From: Ignavibacteriales bacterium
GTDB taxonomy: Bacteria; Bacteroidota; Ignavibacteria; UBA10030
Reading direction: 5' to 3'
DNA length: 36,053 bases
Assembly (NCBI GenBank): GCA_016207415.1
Contig: JACQPT010000110.1
Location: forward strand, 1-36,053
Shown: piece after piece, positions 15,175-22,952 of the stretch
Position numbering within the stretch: position 1 is the stretch's first letter
Layout of the letters: each line of letters opens with the position of its first letter
The notes under the pieces: model-generated
Seen by the model: the letters and a program-made list of their open reading frames with translations, nothing else
Told to the model about the DNA's origin: nothing
Databases searched by the model: none
Position numbers and translations under genes: made by a program

Positions 15175-15864
15175 ATGGTCGCCGAGAATATCAGAAATAT
15201 TCGAAAACGCATTGAAGAATCGTGTCTTCGTTGCGGAAGGCGGCGAGAGGACGTCCGCGTTGTCGCTGTCACCAAGACTTTTGACGCTGACAAGATCAGG
15301 CAAGCGCTCGAAGCCGGACAGTTCGATTTTGGCGAGAATTATGTTCAGGAGCTGACCCAGAAGAGGACCGAGGTAGGAGATCCGCGGTCACGGTGGCATT
15401 TTATCGGCCATCTTCAAACGAATAAGGTAAAGTACATTGCTGACTTCATTCACCTTATCCATACCGTCGATAACGAAAGAGTAGCTTCCGAGCTTCAGAA
15501 AAGGGGAGAAAGGCTGGATCGTTCGCTGGACGTGCTCGTTGAGGTTCATACGACGGATGAGGCGACAAAATCGGGTATAGCGCCTGCCTGGGTGCTTGAG
15601 CTGGTCAAGCAGGTTTCAAAACTCTCCCGCGTCCGGGTTCAGGGGCTCATGACGATGGGACCGTTTTCCGAAGACCCCGAAGATTCACGGGCATCATTTC
15701 GTCAGCTGGCAGATTTGGCAAAAGGGATAGAGAAAGAGGGAATCGAAAACGTGTCGATGCAACATCTTTCGATGGGGATGAGTCATGATTTCGAGGTGGG
15801 CATAGAAGAAGGAGCGACGATTGTCAGAATTGGAACTGCGATATTTGGAAAACGGAAATCATAG
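15175..15864 (+). CDS. yggS: YggS/PLPBP-family pyridoxal phosphate homeostasis protein
   Basis: Binds pyridoxal 5'-phosphate and buffers its cellular level; it has no known catalytic reaction. The 229-residue protein has the alanine-racemase-like barrel with the PLP lysine K34 in VAVTKTF. FGENYVQEL, WHFIGHLQTNK and LSMGMSHDFE and GTAIFG are the other family blocks. It is the first gene of a plus-strand operon, with a short leader and no strong ribosome binding site. The next gene, DivIVA-domain, follows 39 bases later; yggS next to division genes is a common arrangement. Confidence 0.97.
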   Translation: MVAENIRNIRKRIEESCLRCGRRREDVRVVAVTKTFDADKIRQALEAGQFDFGENYVQELTQKRTEVGDPRSRWHFIGHLQTNKVKYIADFIHLIHTVDNERVASELQKRGERLDRSLDVLVEVHTTDEATKSGIAPAWVLELVKQVSKLSRVRVQGLMTMGPFSEDPEDSRASFRQLADLAKGIEKEGIENVSMQHLSMGMSHDFEVGIEEGATIVRIGTAIFGKRKS

Positions 15865-15903
15865 CCTCAAACACTATTCCCATTCACCGAGAAAAGGTGG
15901 CTT

Positions 15904-16434
15904 ATGAAAATCTCTCCTCTTGAAGTCAAGCGTCAGGAGTTTAAAAAGGTCCTCCGGGGGTACGACCCCGTTGAGGTCGACACTTTCCTGGAAATGATCT
16001 CGAACGAGCTCGAGGAATTGCTCGGTTTGAACAAGCAAATGAAGGATAAAGTGATCGAGCTCGAGACCCAGCTTGCCGACTACAAGCACATGGAGAAAAC
16101 GCTCCAACAAACGCTTCTCCAGGCTCAGGAAACAAGCGGAAAATCCATCGAGAATTCCCGCAAAGAAGCCGACCTCATTATTAAAGAAGCCGAGCTCAAA
16201 GCGTCGCAGATTGTCGAAAAGGCACGGACGGACTTTTCCAGGACGAAAGAAGAGATCGCCAACCTCAAAGCGCGTAAAGAAAGCATCATCAGTCGATTGA
16301 AAGTGTTGCTACACTCCGAGCTTGACCTGCTTCGGGCACTCGAGATCGACGAAGAGGACCTCTCCAAACACGACTCATCTAAAGGAACCGGGAAAGAGCA
16401 TCTCGAGATCGAAGAGATACTGAAGAAGTTGTAG
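15904..16434 (+). CDS. DivIVA-domain protein
   Basis: A 176-residue coiled-coil protein. The first 60 residues are the DivIVA lipid-binding/dimer domain (ISPLEVKRQEFKKVLRGYDPVEVDTFL), which senses membrane curvature; the rest is a long heptad-rich coiled coil with charged E/K content, ending in a helical tail. DivIVA family members position division or polar-growth proteins. The strong start has AAAGGTGG upstream. It stands between yggS and purine nucleoside phosphorylase, the typical setting in this lineage. The exact cellular role here cannot be read from the sequence. Confidence 0.93.
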   Translation: MKISPLEVKRQEFKKVLRGYDPVEVDTFLEMISNELEELLGLNKQMKDKVIELETQLADYKHMEKTLQQTLLQAQETSGKSIENSRKEADLIIKEAELKASQIVEKARTDFSRTKEEIANLKARKESIISRLKVLLHSELDLLRALEIDEEDLSKHDSSKGTGKEHLEIEEILKKL

Positions 16435-16453
16435 CTCCGCTCAGAACTCCGCA

Positions 16454-17281
16454 ATGACAGAACTTCGAAAGAATATGCAGGAAGCGGTGGATTTTATCCG
16501 CACGAAAACTGATTTCCGCCCGCCCATCGGCATTATTCTTGGAACAGGTTTGGGGGGACTGTCGAAAGAAATCGAGAAAGAAACTGCGATCGACTACGGA
16601 GAGATCCCGCATTTTCCACTCTCGACGGTGGAGTCTCACCACGGAAGGCTGCTCTTTGGGACGCTGGCGGAAAAGAAAGTTGTCGCCATGCAGGGCAGAT
16701 TTCATCTCTACGAAGGATATACCCTCAAACAGGTGACGTTTCCGGTTCGGGTAATGAAATTTCTGGGAGTGGAGAGCCTCCTGATCTCGAATGCAGCAGG
16801 AGCTCTTAACCCGAAGTTCCGTAAAGGCGACGTGATGATCATGGCCGACCATATTAATCTGCTCGGCGATAACCCGTTAATCGGACCCAACGACGATACA
16901 CTTGGGCCGCGGTTCCCGGATATGTCGGAACCTTACAGCCATGAATTGATTGCACTCGCCGAAAAAGCAGCAAAGGATTTGAAAATCAAGGTGCGTAAAG
17001 GCGTCTATGTTGCCATGCAGGGCCCGAACCTCGAGACGAGAGCTGAGTATCGTTTTCTTCGTACTATTGGCGCTGACGCAGTTGGGATGTCGACTGTACC
17101 GGAGGATATTGTCGCCGTCCACATGGGCATGAAGGTCCTGGGGATGTCGATCATCACGGACGAATGTTTCCCGGAGACATTGAAACCTGTTACGCTGGAA
17201 GAGGTAATCTCAATGGCAAACAAGGCGGAGCCCAAGATGACCGCGATCATGAAGGAGGTTGTCAAGAGGATCAGCTTATAG
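16454..17281 (+). CDS. Purine-nucleoside phosphorylase (trimeric PNP family)
   Basis: Cleaves purine ribonucleosides with phosphate, giving free base and ribose-1-phosphate (purine salvage). The 275-residue enzyme belongs to the trimeric PNP/MTAP family: GTGLGGL (30-36) for phosphate, ESHHGR, MQGRFHLYEGY, the NAAGALN loop and YVAMQGPNLETRAEYR are all present. The base-recognising loop reads ITDECFPE, with an Asp where human-type PNP has Asn243. The stop is followed, one base later, by the DUF2905 start. Confidence 0.96.
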   Translation: MTELRKNMQEAVDFIRTKTDFRPPIGIILGTGLGGLSKEIEKETAIDYGEIPHFPLSTVESHHGRLLFGTLAEKKVVAMQGRFHLYEGYTLKQVTFPVRVMKFLGVESLLISNAAGALNPKFRKGDVMIMADHINLLGDNPLIGPNDDTLGPRFPDMSEPYSHELIALAEKAAKDLKIKVRKGVYVAMQGPNLETRAEYRFLRTIGADAVGMSTVPEDIVAVHMGMKVLGMSIITDECFPETLKPVTLEEVISMANKAEPKMTAIMKEVVKRISL

Positions 17282-17282
17282 C

Positions 17283-17510
17283 ATGACCGGCGTCGGAAAG
17301 CTCTTGATATTACTTGGGGGCATTCTTGTTCTCGTCGGCGTGCTGTTGACATTTTTCGATAAGATTCCGTATCTGGGCAAGTTACCGGGTGACATTCATG
17401 TTAAGAAAGACAATTTTGAATTCTATTTTCCGCTTGCAACGAGCATCTTACTGAGCCTCCTCCTGACAGGTTTATTTTGGTTAATAAACTACTTTGGGAA
17501 GAAAGACTAG
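17283..17510 (+). CDS. DUF2905 small membrane protein
   Basis: A 75-residue protein with two hydrophobic helices (about 3-24 and 46-68) joined by the family motif RLPGDI-like segment (here KLPGDIHVKKDNFEFYFP). The ATG at 17283 starts one base after the purine nucleoside phosphorylase stop; an upstream in-frame start at 17259 would overlap that gene and is less likely. The function of DUF2905 is unknown. It is translationally coupled in the operon and is followed after 30 bases by ileS. Confidence 0.85.
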   Translation: MTGVGKLLILLGGILVLVGVLLTFFDKIPYLGKLPGDIHVKKDNFEFYFPLATSILLSLLLTGLFWLINYFGKKD

Positions 17511-17540
17511 TTCCAAAGGTTGGTATTTAAGGGTTTGACT

Positions 17541-20500
17541 GTGTTCAACCAATTATCCGACAAACTGAGTTACCACGAGCTGGAAACCCGAATCCTCAAA
17601 TTCTGGGAAGAAGAAAAAGTCTTCGAGCAAAGTATCGCCTCGCGCGAAGGAAAGTCGCAGTTTACCTTCTACGAAGGTCCCCCCACAGCAAACGGACGGC
17701 CCGGCATTCACCACGTCATGAGCCGGACGCTCAAGGATCTTATCTGCCGTTACAAGACCATGCGAGGCTTCCAAGTGCACAGGAAAGCGGGATGGGACAC
17801 ACACGGCCTTCCGGTGGAAATCGAAGTCGAAAAATCGCTTGGTTTCAAACACAAGGACGAGATTGTCAAATACGGCGTTGCGAAGTTTAATGAGGAGTGT
17901 AAAAAGTCCGTCTGGAAGTACAAAACGGAATGGGAAGAGTTGACGCGCATCATGGGATACTGGGTGGACCTCGACGAACCGTACGTAACGTTTGAAAACG
18001 ATTATATCGAATCCGTCTGGTGGGCGCTGAAGCAGTATTTTGACAAGGGGCTGATGTACAAGGGGTACAAGATTCAACCATACTGTCCGCGTTGTGAGAC
18101 ACCGCTTTCGTCGCACGAGGTATCGCTCGGCTACAAAGATGTCAAAGATCCTTCAGTGTATGTGAAAATGAAAGTCAAAGGTGAAACGAACACGTTCTTC
18201 CTGGTTTGGACGACAACGCCATGGACCTTGATCTCAAACGTGGCCCTGGCAGTCCATCCTGAAGTCGAATATGCCAAAGCGGAACATAAGGGAGAAAACC
18301 TCATCCTCGCAGAGGCGCGTCTCCCCGTCCTCGGAGATGAGTATGTCATACTTGAAAAATTCAAAGGTTCGAAGCTTGCGGGAAAAGAGTATGAACGACT
18401 CTTCGATTACCATCGCGTAAAGGAAAAAGGATGGTATGTTGTGCTCGCCGAGTTTGTCACGACAGAGGATGGCTCTGGCATTGTGCACATGGCTCCTGCA
18501 TACGGTGAGGATGACTACCAGCAGGCCATGAAGTACAGCCTCCCGACGATTCATCCCGTGAGCAAGTCCGGCGAATTTGGACCCGAAGTAACGGACTTTG
18601 CGGGCAAATTCGTCAAAGAAGCCGACCCCGAAATCATCGCCAACCTGAAGAACCGGCGGCTGTTGTTCAAGAAAGAAACCTATCTTCACAGCTACCCGCA
18701 TTGCTGGCGTTGCGAGTCGCCGTTGTTGTACTACGCACGCGATTCCTGGTACATCCGGACCACGGCGTATGCGGAGAGGATGAGAGAAATCAACAAGACC
18801 ATCAATTGGATTCCGGACGAGGTTGGCGTCGGCCGTTTCGGGAACTGGCTGGAGGAAAACAAGGATTGGGCAATCTCGCGTGACCGTTTTTGGGGGACGC
18901 CGCTTCCCGTGTGGGTCTGCCAAAAATGCGGCCAACAGAAATGTGTCGGCAGCATTGAGGAGTTAAAGAAAGGGAAGAACGCACCCGATCCTTTAGATTT
19001 ACATAAACCTTTCGTAGACGAAATCACCTTCACATGCGAGAAGTGCAGCGGGATGATGAGCAGGACTCCAGAGCTCATCGACGTATGGTTTGATTCCGGC
19101 TCCATGCCGTTTGCACAGTGGCATTATCCGTTCGAGAACAAAGAGGTTTTCCAGAATGCGTACCCCGCCGATTACATCTCCGAGGGCATCGACCAGACAC
19201 GCGGGTGGTTTTACACGCTGCATTCCATCGGGACGTTCTTATTCGACAAACCGGCGTACCGGAATTGTCTCGTCAACGAACTGATTCTCGACAAGCAGGG
19301 CCAAAAGATGTCGAAGTCCAAGAAGAACACTGTGGACCCTTTTGCCCTCATTCGCAAATATGGTGCAGATGCGACGCGCTGGTATCTTATCACCAACAGT
19401 CCGGTGTGGCGGCCGACCCTATTTGACGAGGCAGGCGTCGGGGAGGTGCAAAGAAAGTTTTTCAGCACGTTGCTCAATACGTACTCTTTTTTCGCGCTGT
19501 ATGCGAACGTCGACGGCTTCCAGACCACCGAAAAGCCGATTCCGGCGCGTGAGCGGGCAGAGATCGACTGCTGGGTCCTTTCCGAACTGAATTCCCTGGT
19601 GAAAAATTACACACAATGGATGGAAGAGTTCGATGTGACACGTGCGGCGCGAGGTGTGAGCGACTTCACGATAGACCAGTTGTCCAACTGGTATGTTCGA
19701 AGAAACCGCAGGAGGTTCTGGAAAAGCGAAAATGGCAAAGACAAAACGGCCGCGTATCAAACGCTCCATGAATGCCTGATGACCGTCACGAAACTCATGG
19801 CTCCGTTTGCCCCGTTCCTTGCCGACGAACTCTATCAAAGCCTCAACCCGGGACGGAAGGAATCAGTACATGTTGATTCTATTCCGGCCGCGGATGAGAG
19901 GACAATCGACGGCGAGCTCGAAAGGAAAATGGAACGCGCGATCCGGATTGTGAGCCTTGTGCGCGCTCTGAGAATGAAATCGAACCTCAAGGTGCGTCAG
20001 CCGCTGACGAAGATTCTCATCTCCGTGGCCTCCGAAAAAGAAAAGGCCGAAATCCGGCAAATGCAGGAAGTTATTCTCGAAGAAATAAACGTCAAACACC
20101 TCGAGTACGTGACGGAAGAAGAGGGAGTCTTCAGGAAAAAAGCAAAACCGAATTTCAAAACGCTCGGACCGAAATTCGGCAAAGGGGTTCAGCCCGTTGC
20201 CGCCCGCCTTCGTGAGCTAAGCTCTCAGGAGCTCCATGCTCTTTTCCATCAGGGAACACTTGCACTTTCGATAAATGGTAGCGATTATACAGTGTTGCCC
20301 GAAGATGTGGAGGTGGTCTATGAAGAAACGAAAGGTTGGCTTGTTGAGACCGACGGCAGCATGACGGTGGCACTGGACACGCAGCTGAATGACGAACTGG
20401 TCGATGAAGGTTTAGCGCGGGAGTTTGTCAATCGGGTGCAGAATCTTCGGAAGGATTCGGGTTTCGAAGTGACCGACCGCATCAAGATTTACTACAAGTC

Positions 20501-20672
20501 GACAGACCGCCTCGCCAGGGCGCTCGCCAGACTGGCTTCCTACGTTCAACAGGAAACACTGGCGGCGGAGATTCGTCATGTGACGAAGGACGGAAACGGC
20601 GAGGTTCCATTCATCACAGAAGACATCAATGGAGAGAAGGCGGAAATTGGAGTGGAGAGGATTCACAGTTAA
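17541..20672 (+). CDS. ileS: Isoleucyl-tRNA synthetase, type 2 with GIHH active-site motif
   Basis: Charges tRNA-Ile with isoleucine. The 1043-residue protein is a eukaryotic/archaeal-like IleRS (type 2). The class-I HIGH signature is GIHH (bases 17703-17714, residues 55-58) in PPTANGRPGIHHVMSRT; KMSKS is intact at 589-593. The editing domain, with VVWTTTPWTLISN-like residues (FFLVWTTTPWTL) is present, as are CxxC pairs (CWRC and CQKCG, CEKC) for a zinc site. The GTG at 17541 is preferred because AAGGG lies seven bases upstream; a TTG at 17520 is an alternative. Position inside the operon suggests constitutive expression. Confidence 0.97.
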   Translation: MFNQLSDKLSYHELETRILKFWEEEKVFEQSIASREGKSQFTFYEGPPTANGRPGIHHVMSRTLKDLICRYKTMRGFQVHRKAGWDTHGLPVEIEVEKSLGFKHKDEIVKYGVAKFNEECKKSVWKYKTEWEELTRIMGYWVDLDEPYVTFENDYIESVWWALKQYFDKGLMYKGYKIQPYCPRCETPLSSHEVSLGYKDVKDPSVYVKMKVKGETNTFFLVWTTTPWTLISNVALAVHPEVEYAKAEHKGENLILAEARLPVLGDEYVILEKFKGSKLAGKEYERLFDYHRVKEKGWYVVLAEFVTTEDGSGIVHMAPAYGEDDYQQAMKYSLPTIHPVSKSGEFGPEVTDFAGKFVKEADPEIIANLKNRRLLFKKETYLHSYPHCWRCESPLLYYARDSWYIRTTAYAERMREINKTINWIPDEVGVGRFGNWLEENKDWAISRDRFWGTPLPVWVCQKCGQQKCVGSIEELKKGKNAPDPLDLHKPFVDEITFTCEKCSGMMSRTPELIDVWFDSGSMPFAQWHYPFENKEVFQNAYPADYISEGIDQTRGWFYTLHSIGTFLFDKPAYRNCLVNELILDKQGQKMSKSKKNTVDPFALIRKYGADATRWYLITNSPVWRPTLFDEAGVGEVQRKFFSTLLNTYSFFALYANVDGFQTTEKPIPARERAEIDCWVLSELNSLVKNYTQWMEEFDVTRAARGVSDFTIDQLSNWYVRRNRRRFWKSENGKDKTAAYQTLHECLMTVTKLMAPFAPFLADELYQSLNPGRKESVHVDSIPAADERTIDGELERKMERAIRIVSLVRALRMKSNLKVRQPLTKILISVASEKEKAEIRQMQEVILEEINVKHLEYVTEEEGVFRKKAKPNFKTLGPKFGKGVQPVAARLRELSSQELHALFHQGTLALSINGSDYTVLPEDVEVVYEETKGWLVETDGSMTVALDTQLNDELVDEGLAREFVNRVQNLRKDSGFEVTDRIKIYYKSTDRLARALARLASYVQQETLAAEIRHVTKDGNGEVPFITEDINGEKAEIGVERIHS

Positions 20673-20690
20673 CAAAGGGGGGAATTGCTG

Positions 20691-21188
20691 ATGCCAGCAA
20701 CAAAAAAGAAAATGTCGGCAAAGAAAAAAGTCATTCGTGCAGTGAAAACGCCGAAGCTCAAACAGCCGAATATGAAAGCCAGGCCAGCGCCGCCGAAAGC
20801 GCCCATTCAACGCAAGAAAGGCTATACGAAGTCGGAGTTGGACTACTTTAAGACCATCATCATCGAGAAGCGCAAGGAAATCCTCGAAGAGCTTGAATCG
20901 CTGAAGTCGAGCATGATGGACGTGACGACCGGAGAGTATGTCACGGAAAACTCGACATACTCGCTGCATATGGAGCAGGGGACAGACGCCATGGAAAGGG
21001 AAAAAACGTTTCTGTTCGCATCGCGGGAAGGCAAATTCCTGAACTACCTCGACGATGCGCTCAAGCGGATCGAAAAAGGCGATTACGGCTTTTGTCAGGA
21101 TTGTGGAAAGTTGATCGAAAAGGAGAGGCTGGAAGCCGTGCCCCACGCCCAGCTTTGCGTGCAATGCAAACTGAAACGCGGAAAATAA
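20691..21188 (+). CDS. DksA/TraR-type zinc-finger protein with basic N-terminal tail
   Basis: A 165-residue member of the DksA/TraR family, whose members bind RNA polymerase through the secondary channel and modulate transcription, often with ppGpp. Residues 1-45 are a Lys/Pro/Ala-rich tail unusual for the family; then a coiled coil (about 46-120) and a C4 zinc finger, FCQDCGK and LCVQCK. The coil tip reads TDAMERE where E. coli DksA has DxxDxA, so the catalytic-loop contacts may differ. The ATG at 20691 is used because AAGGGGGG precedes it; an in-frame TTG six bases upstream is less likely. It is between ileS and lspA. Confidence 0.9.
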   Translation: MPATKKKMSAKKKVIRAVKTPKLKQPNMKARPAPPKAPIQRKKGYTKSELDYFKTIIIEKRKEILEELESLKSSMMDVTTGEYVTENSTYSLHMEQGTDAMEREKTFLFASREGKFLNYLDDALKRIEKGDYGFCQDCGKLIEKERLEAVPHAQLCVQCKLKRGK

Positions 21189-21208
21189 ACGACCGACGAG
21201 CCGCCTCC

Positions 21209-21856
21209 ATGCGCGTTCTGTACGTAACTGGTATCATCGTTCTGCTCGACCAAATCACCAAGCTGCTGGTGAAAGGTTTCACGTTGTCGTTTCTCGACTT
21301 CTATCATCCGGGGATGCAGCTCGGCGCAAGTATTCCCATCCTGGGCGATTTTCTCCGCCTGACATTCATCGAGAATCCCGGGATGGCCTTCGGTATCGAT
21401 ATCGGCGGCCGGCTCTTCCTAACGGTTTTTTCCATCATTGCCAGCGTCGGCATCCTTTTCTACTTGTACAGGATTCGGGAGGAGACGCTTGCGGTTCGGG
21501 TTCCTCTGGCCATGATCCTTGGTGGCGCAATCGGCAATCTGATCGACCGTGTGTTCTACGGCGTCATTTTTGGAGAGGGGTCGCTTTTCTACGGCAAGGT
21601 TGTTGATTTCTTCGATGTGGATTTTTTTAACATAGACTTTGTGGGTTTTCATATTTCTCGTTGGCCCGTGTTCAACGTTGCCGATGCTTCCGTTTCTCTG
21701 GGCGTCCTTGTACTTCTAATGTTTCATCGAAAGTTTACCAGCGTGGAGGAACCCCGCGTATCGCTGGCGGCGTCGTCCAAAACTGGGTCAAGCGACGGCA
21801 TGAAGAACGGATCATCCGAGACTGCAACCGACGGTTCAACTCCTACTCCTTCTTGA
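21209..21856 (+). CDS. lspA: Lipoprotein signal peptidase
   Basis: Aspartic protease of the inner membrane that removes the signal peptide from diacylated prolipoproteins (type II secretion signal pathway). The 215-residue protein from the ATG at 21209 has four hydrophobic helices and the catalytic dyad D113 (NLIDR) and D159 (NVADASVSLG), plus DQITK (14-18) and the ENPGMAFG loop. The last 40 residues are a Ser/Thr/Gly-rich tail absent from E. coli LspA. The start at 21209 avoids a Lys/Arg-rich extension overlapping the dksA-like gene. It is followed by rluD after one base, a classic pair. Confidence 0.95.
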   Translation: MRVLYVTGIIVLLDQITKLLVKGFTLSFLDFYHPGMQLGASIPILGDFLRLTFIENPGMAFGIDIGGRLFLTVFSIIASVGILFYLYRIREETLAVRVPLAMILGGAIGNLIDRVFYGVIFGEGSLFYGKVVDFFDVDFFNIDFVGFHISRWPVFNVADASVSLGVLVLLMFHRKFTSVEEPRVSLAASSKTGSSDGMKNGSSETATDGSTPTPS

Positions 21857-21857
21857 T

Positions 21858-22865
21858 ATGTCCTCCCGGGCTGAACCTAAATCGCCCGAGGCTGCACCAC
21901 CGCCAGACCGCGAGACACTGCGTATTGTTGTACCGCCCAAGCAGTCGAAAGAAAGGCTCGACGTTTACCTTACGCATCAGGTTGAAAATGCAACCCGGAG
22001 CAAGGTACAACGTGCTATAGAGGCCGGACTCGTTCTTGTCAACAACAAAAGGGTGAAGTCAAGCCACCAAATCTCGCCTTCTGAAGTCATCGATGTAACC
22101 TTCGACCGTCCGAAACGTCCTGACGCCATGCCTGAAAACATCCCGCTGGAAATCACTCATGAGGACGATCAACTTCTGGTTGTCAACAAGCCGGCAGGGA
22201 TGGTGACTCATCCCGCCTATGGCAACTATTCCGGCACACTGGTCAATGCGCTGCTCTACCATACTCAAAAGCTCTCTGGAGTGAACACGGAACTTCGGCC
22301 GGGCATTGTTCACAGGCTGGACAAGGATACGAGCGGTCTCATGGTTGTAGCAAAGACGGATGCTGCGCATCATCTTCTAGCGCAACAGTTTTCGCGCCGA
22401 ACGATTGGAAGGGAGTACGTTGCGCTTGTATGGGGTTTATTCAAACAGCCCCGCGGCACGATTGAAGCAAGCCTCGGACGGAGCAAGAAGGACAGAAAGA
22501 AAGTTACAGTCACAACGGAGGGAAAGCACGCGGTGACAGAATTCGAGGTCCTGGAGCAATTCGATTTCCTTTCTCTTGTCCGTTTGAAACTGAAGACTGG
22601 CCGCACACACCAGATTCGTGTTCATCTTGCGCATAGAGGACATCCGGTTTTCGGCGACACGACATATGGAGGCCGGAACCATCGGTGGGGAGGATTGGCT
22701 GGGAAAAAATCTCGGCTGGCAGCAAACCTGTTGACGCTTATCTCACGGCAGGCATTGCACGCGAAAACAATCGGGTTTGTTCATCCCACCACAAAGCACT
22801 GGACGAGCTTTGATTCGGAGATTCCTGAAGATATGAAAAGTATTCTCAGAAGATTGCAGGAGTGA
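21858..22865 (+). CDS. rluD: RluD-type pseudouridine synthase
   Basis: Isomerises uridine to pseudouridine, in E. coli RluD at positions 1911, 1915 and 1917 of 23S rRNA. The 335-residue protein has an S4 RNA-binding domain (about 30-85), then the synthase domain with catalytic D155 in HRLDKDTSG, plus GRTHQIRVHLAH and GHPVFGDTTYGG. The ATG at 21858 lies one base after the lspA stop. A 25-residue Pro/Glu/Ala extension precedes the S4 domain. Exact target is assigned by homology only. Confidence 0.95.
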   Translation: MSSRAEPKSPEAAPPPDRETLRIVVPPKQSKERLDVYLTHQVENATRSKVQRAIEAGLVLVNNKRVKSSHQISPSEVIDVTFDRPKRPDAMPENIPLEITHEDDQLLVVNKPAGMVTHPAYGNYSGTLVNALLYHTQKLSGVNTELRPGIVHRLDKDTSGLMVVAKTDAAHHLLAQQFSRRTIGREYVALVWGLFKQPRGTIEASLGRSKKDRKKVTVTTEGKHAVTEFEVLEQFDFLSLVRLKLKTGRTHQIRVHLAHRGHPVFGDTTYGGRNHRWGGLAGKKSRLAANLLTLISRQALHAKTIGFVHPTTKHWTSFDSEIPEDMKSILRRLQE

Positions 22866-22900
22866 AAAGCAAGAGCATTCAGCTCAGAGATCGAATGAAG

Positions 22901-22939
22901 AAAAAAAGGTGCGACGCCCAAACAACTGGACGCCGCACC
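22901..22939 (-). terminator. Intrinsic terminator of the DUF6600 gene
   Basis: On the minus strand, GGTGCGGCGTCC (22939-22928), an 8-base loop, GGGCGTCGCACC (22919-22908), then seven T (22907-22901). It begins 13 bases after the stop of the minus-strand gene at 22953. The plus-strand side lacks a T run, so rluD is served only weakly, if at all. Confidence 0.9.
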
Positions 22940-22952
22940 CACCAGCCGCATG

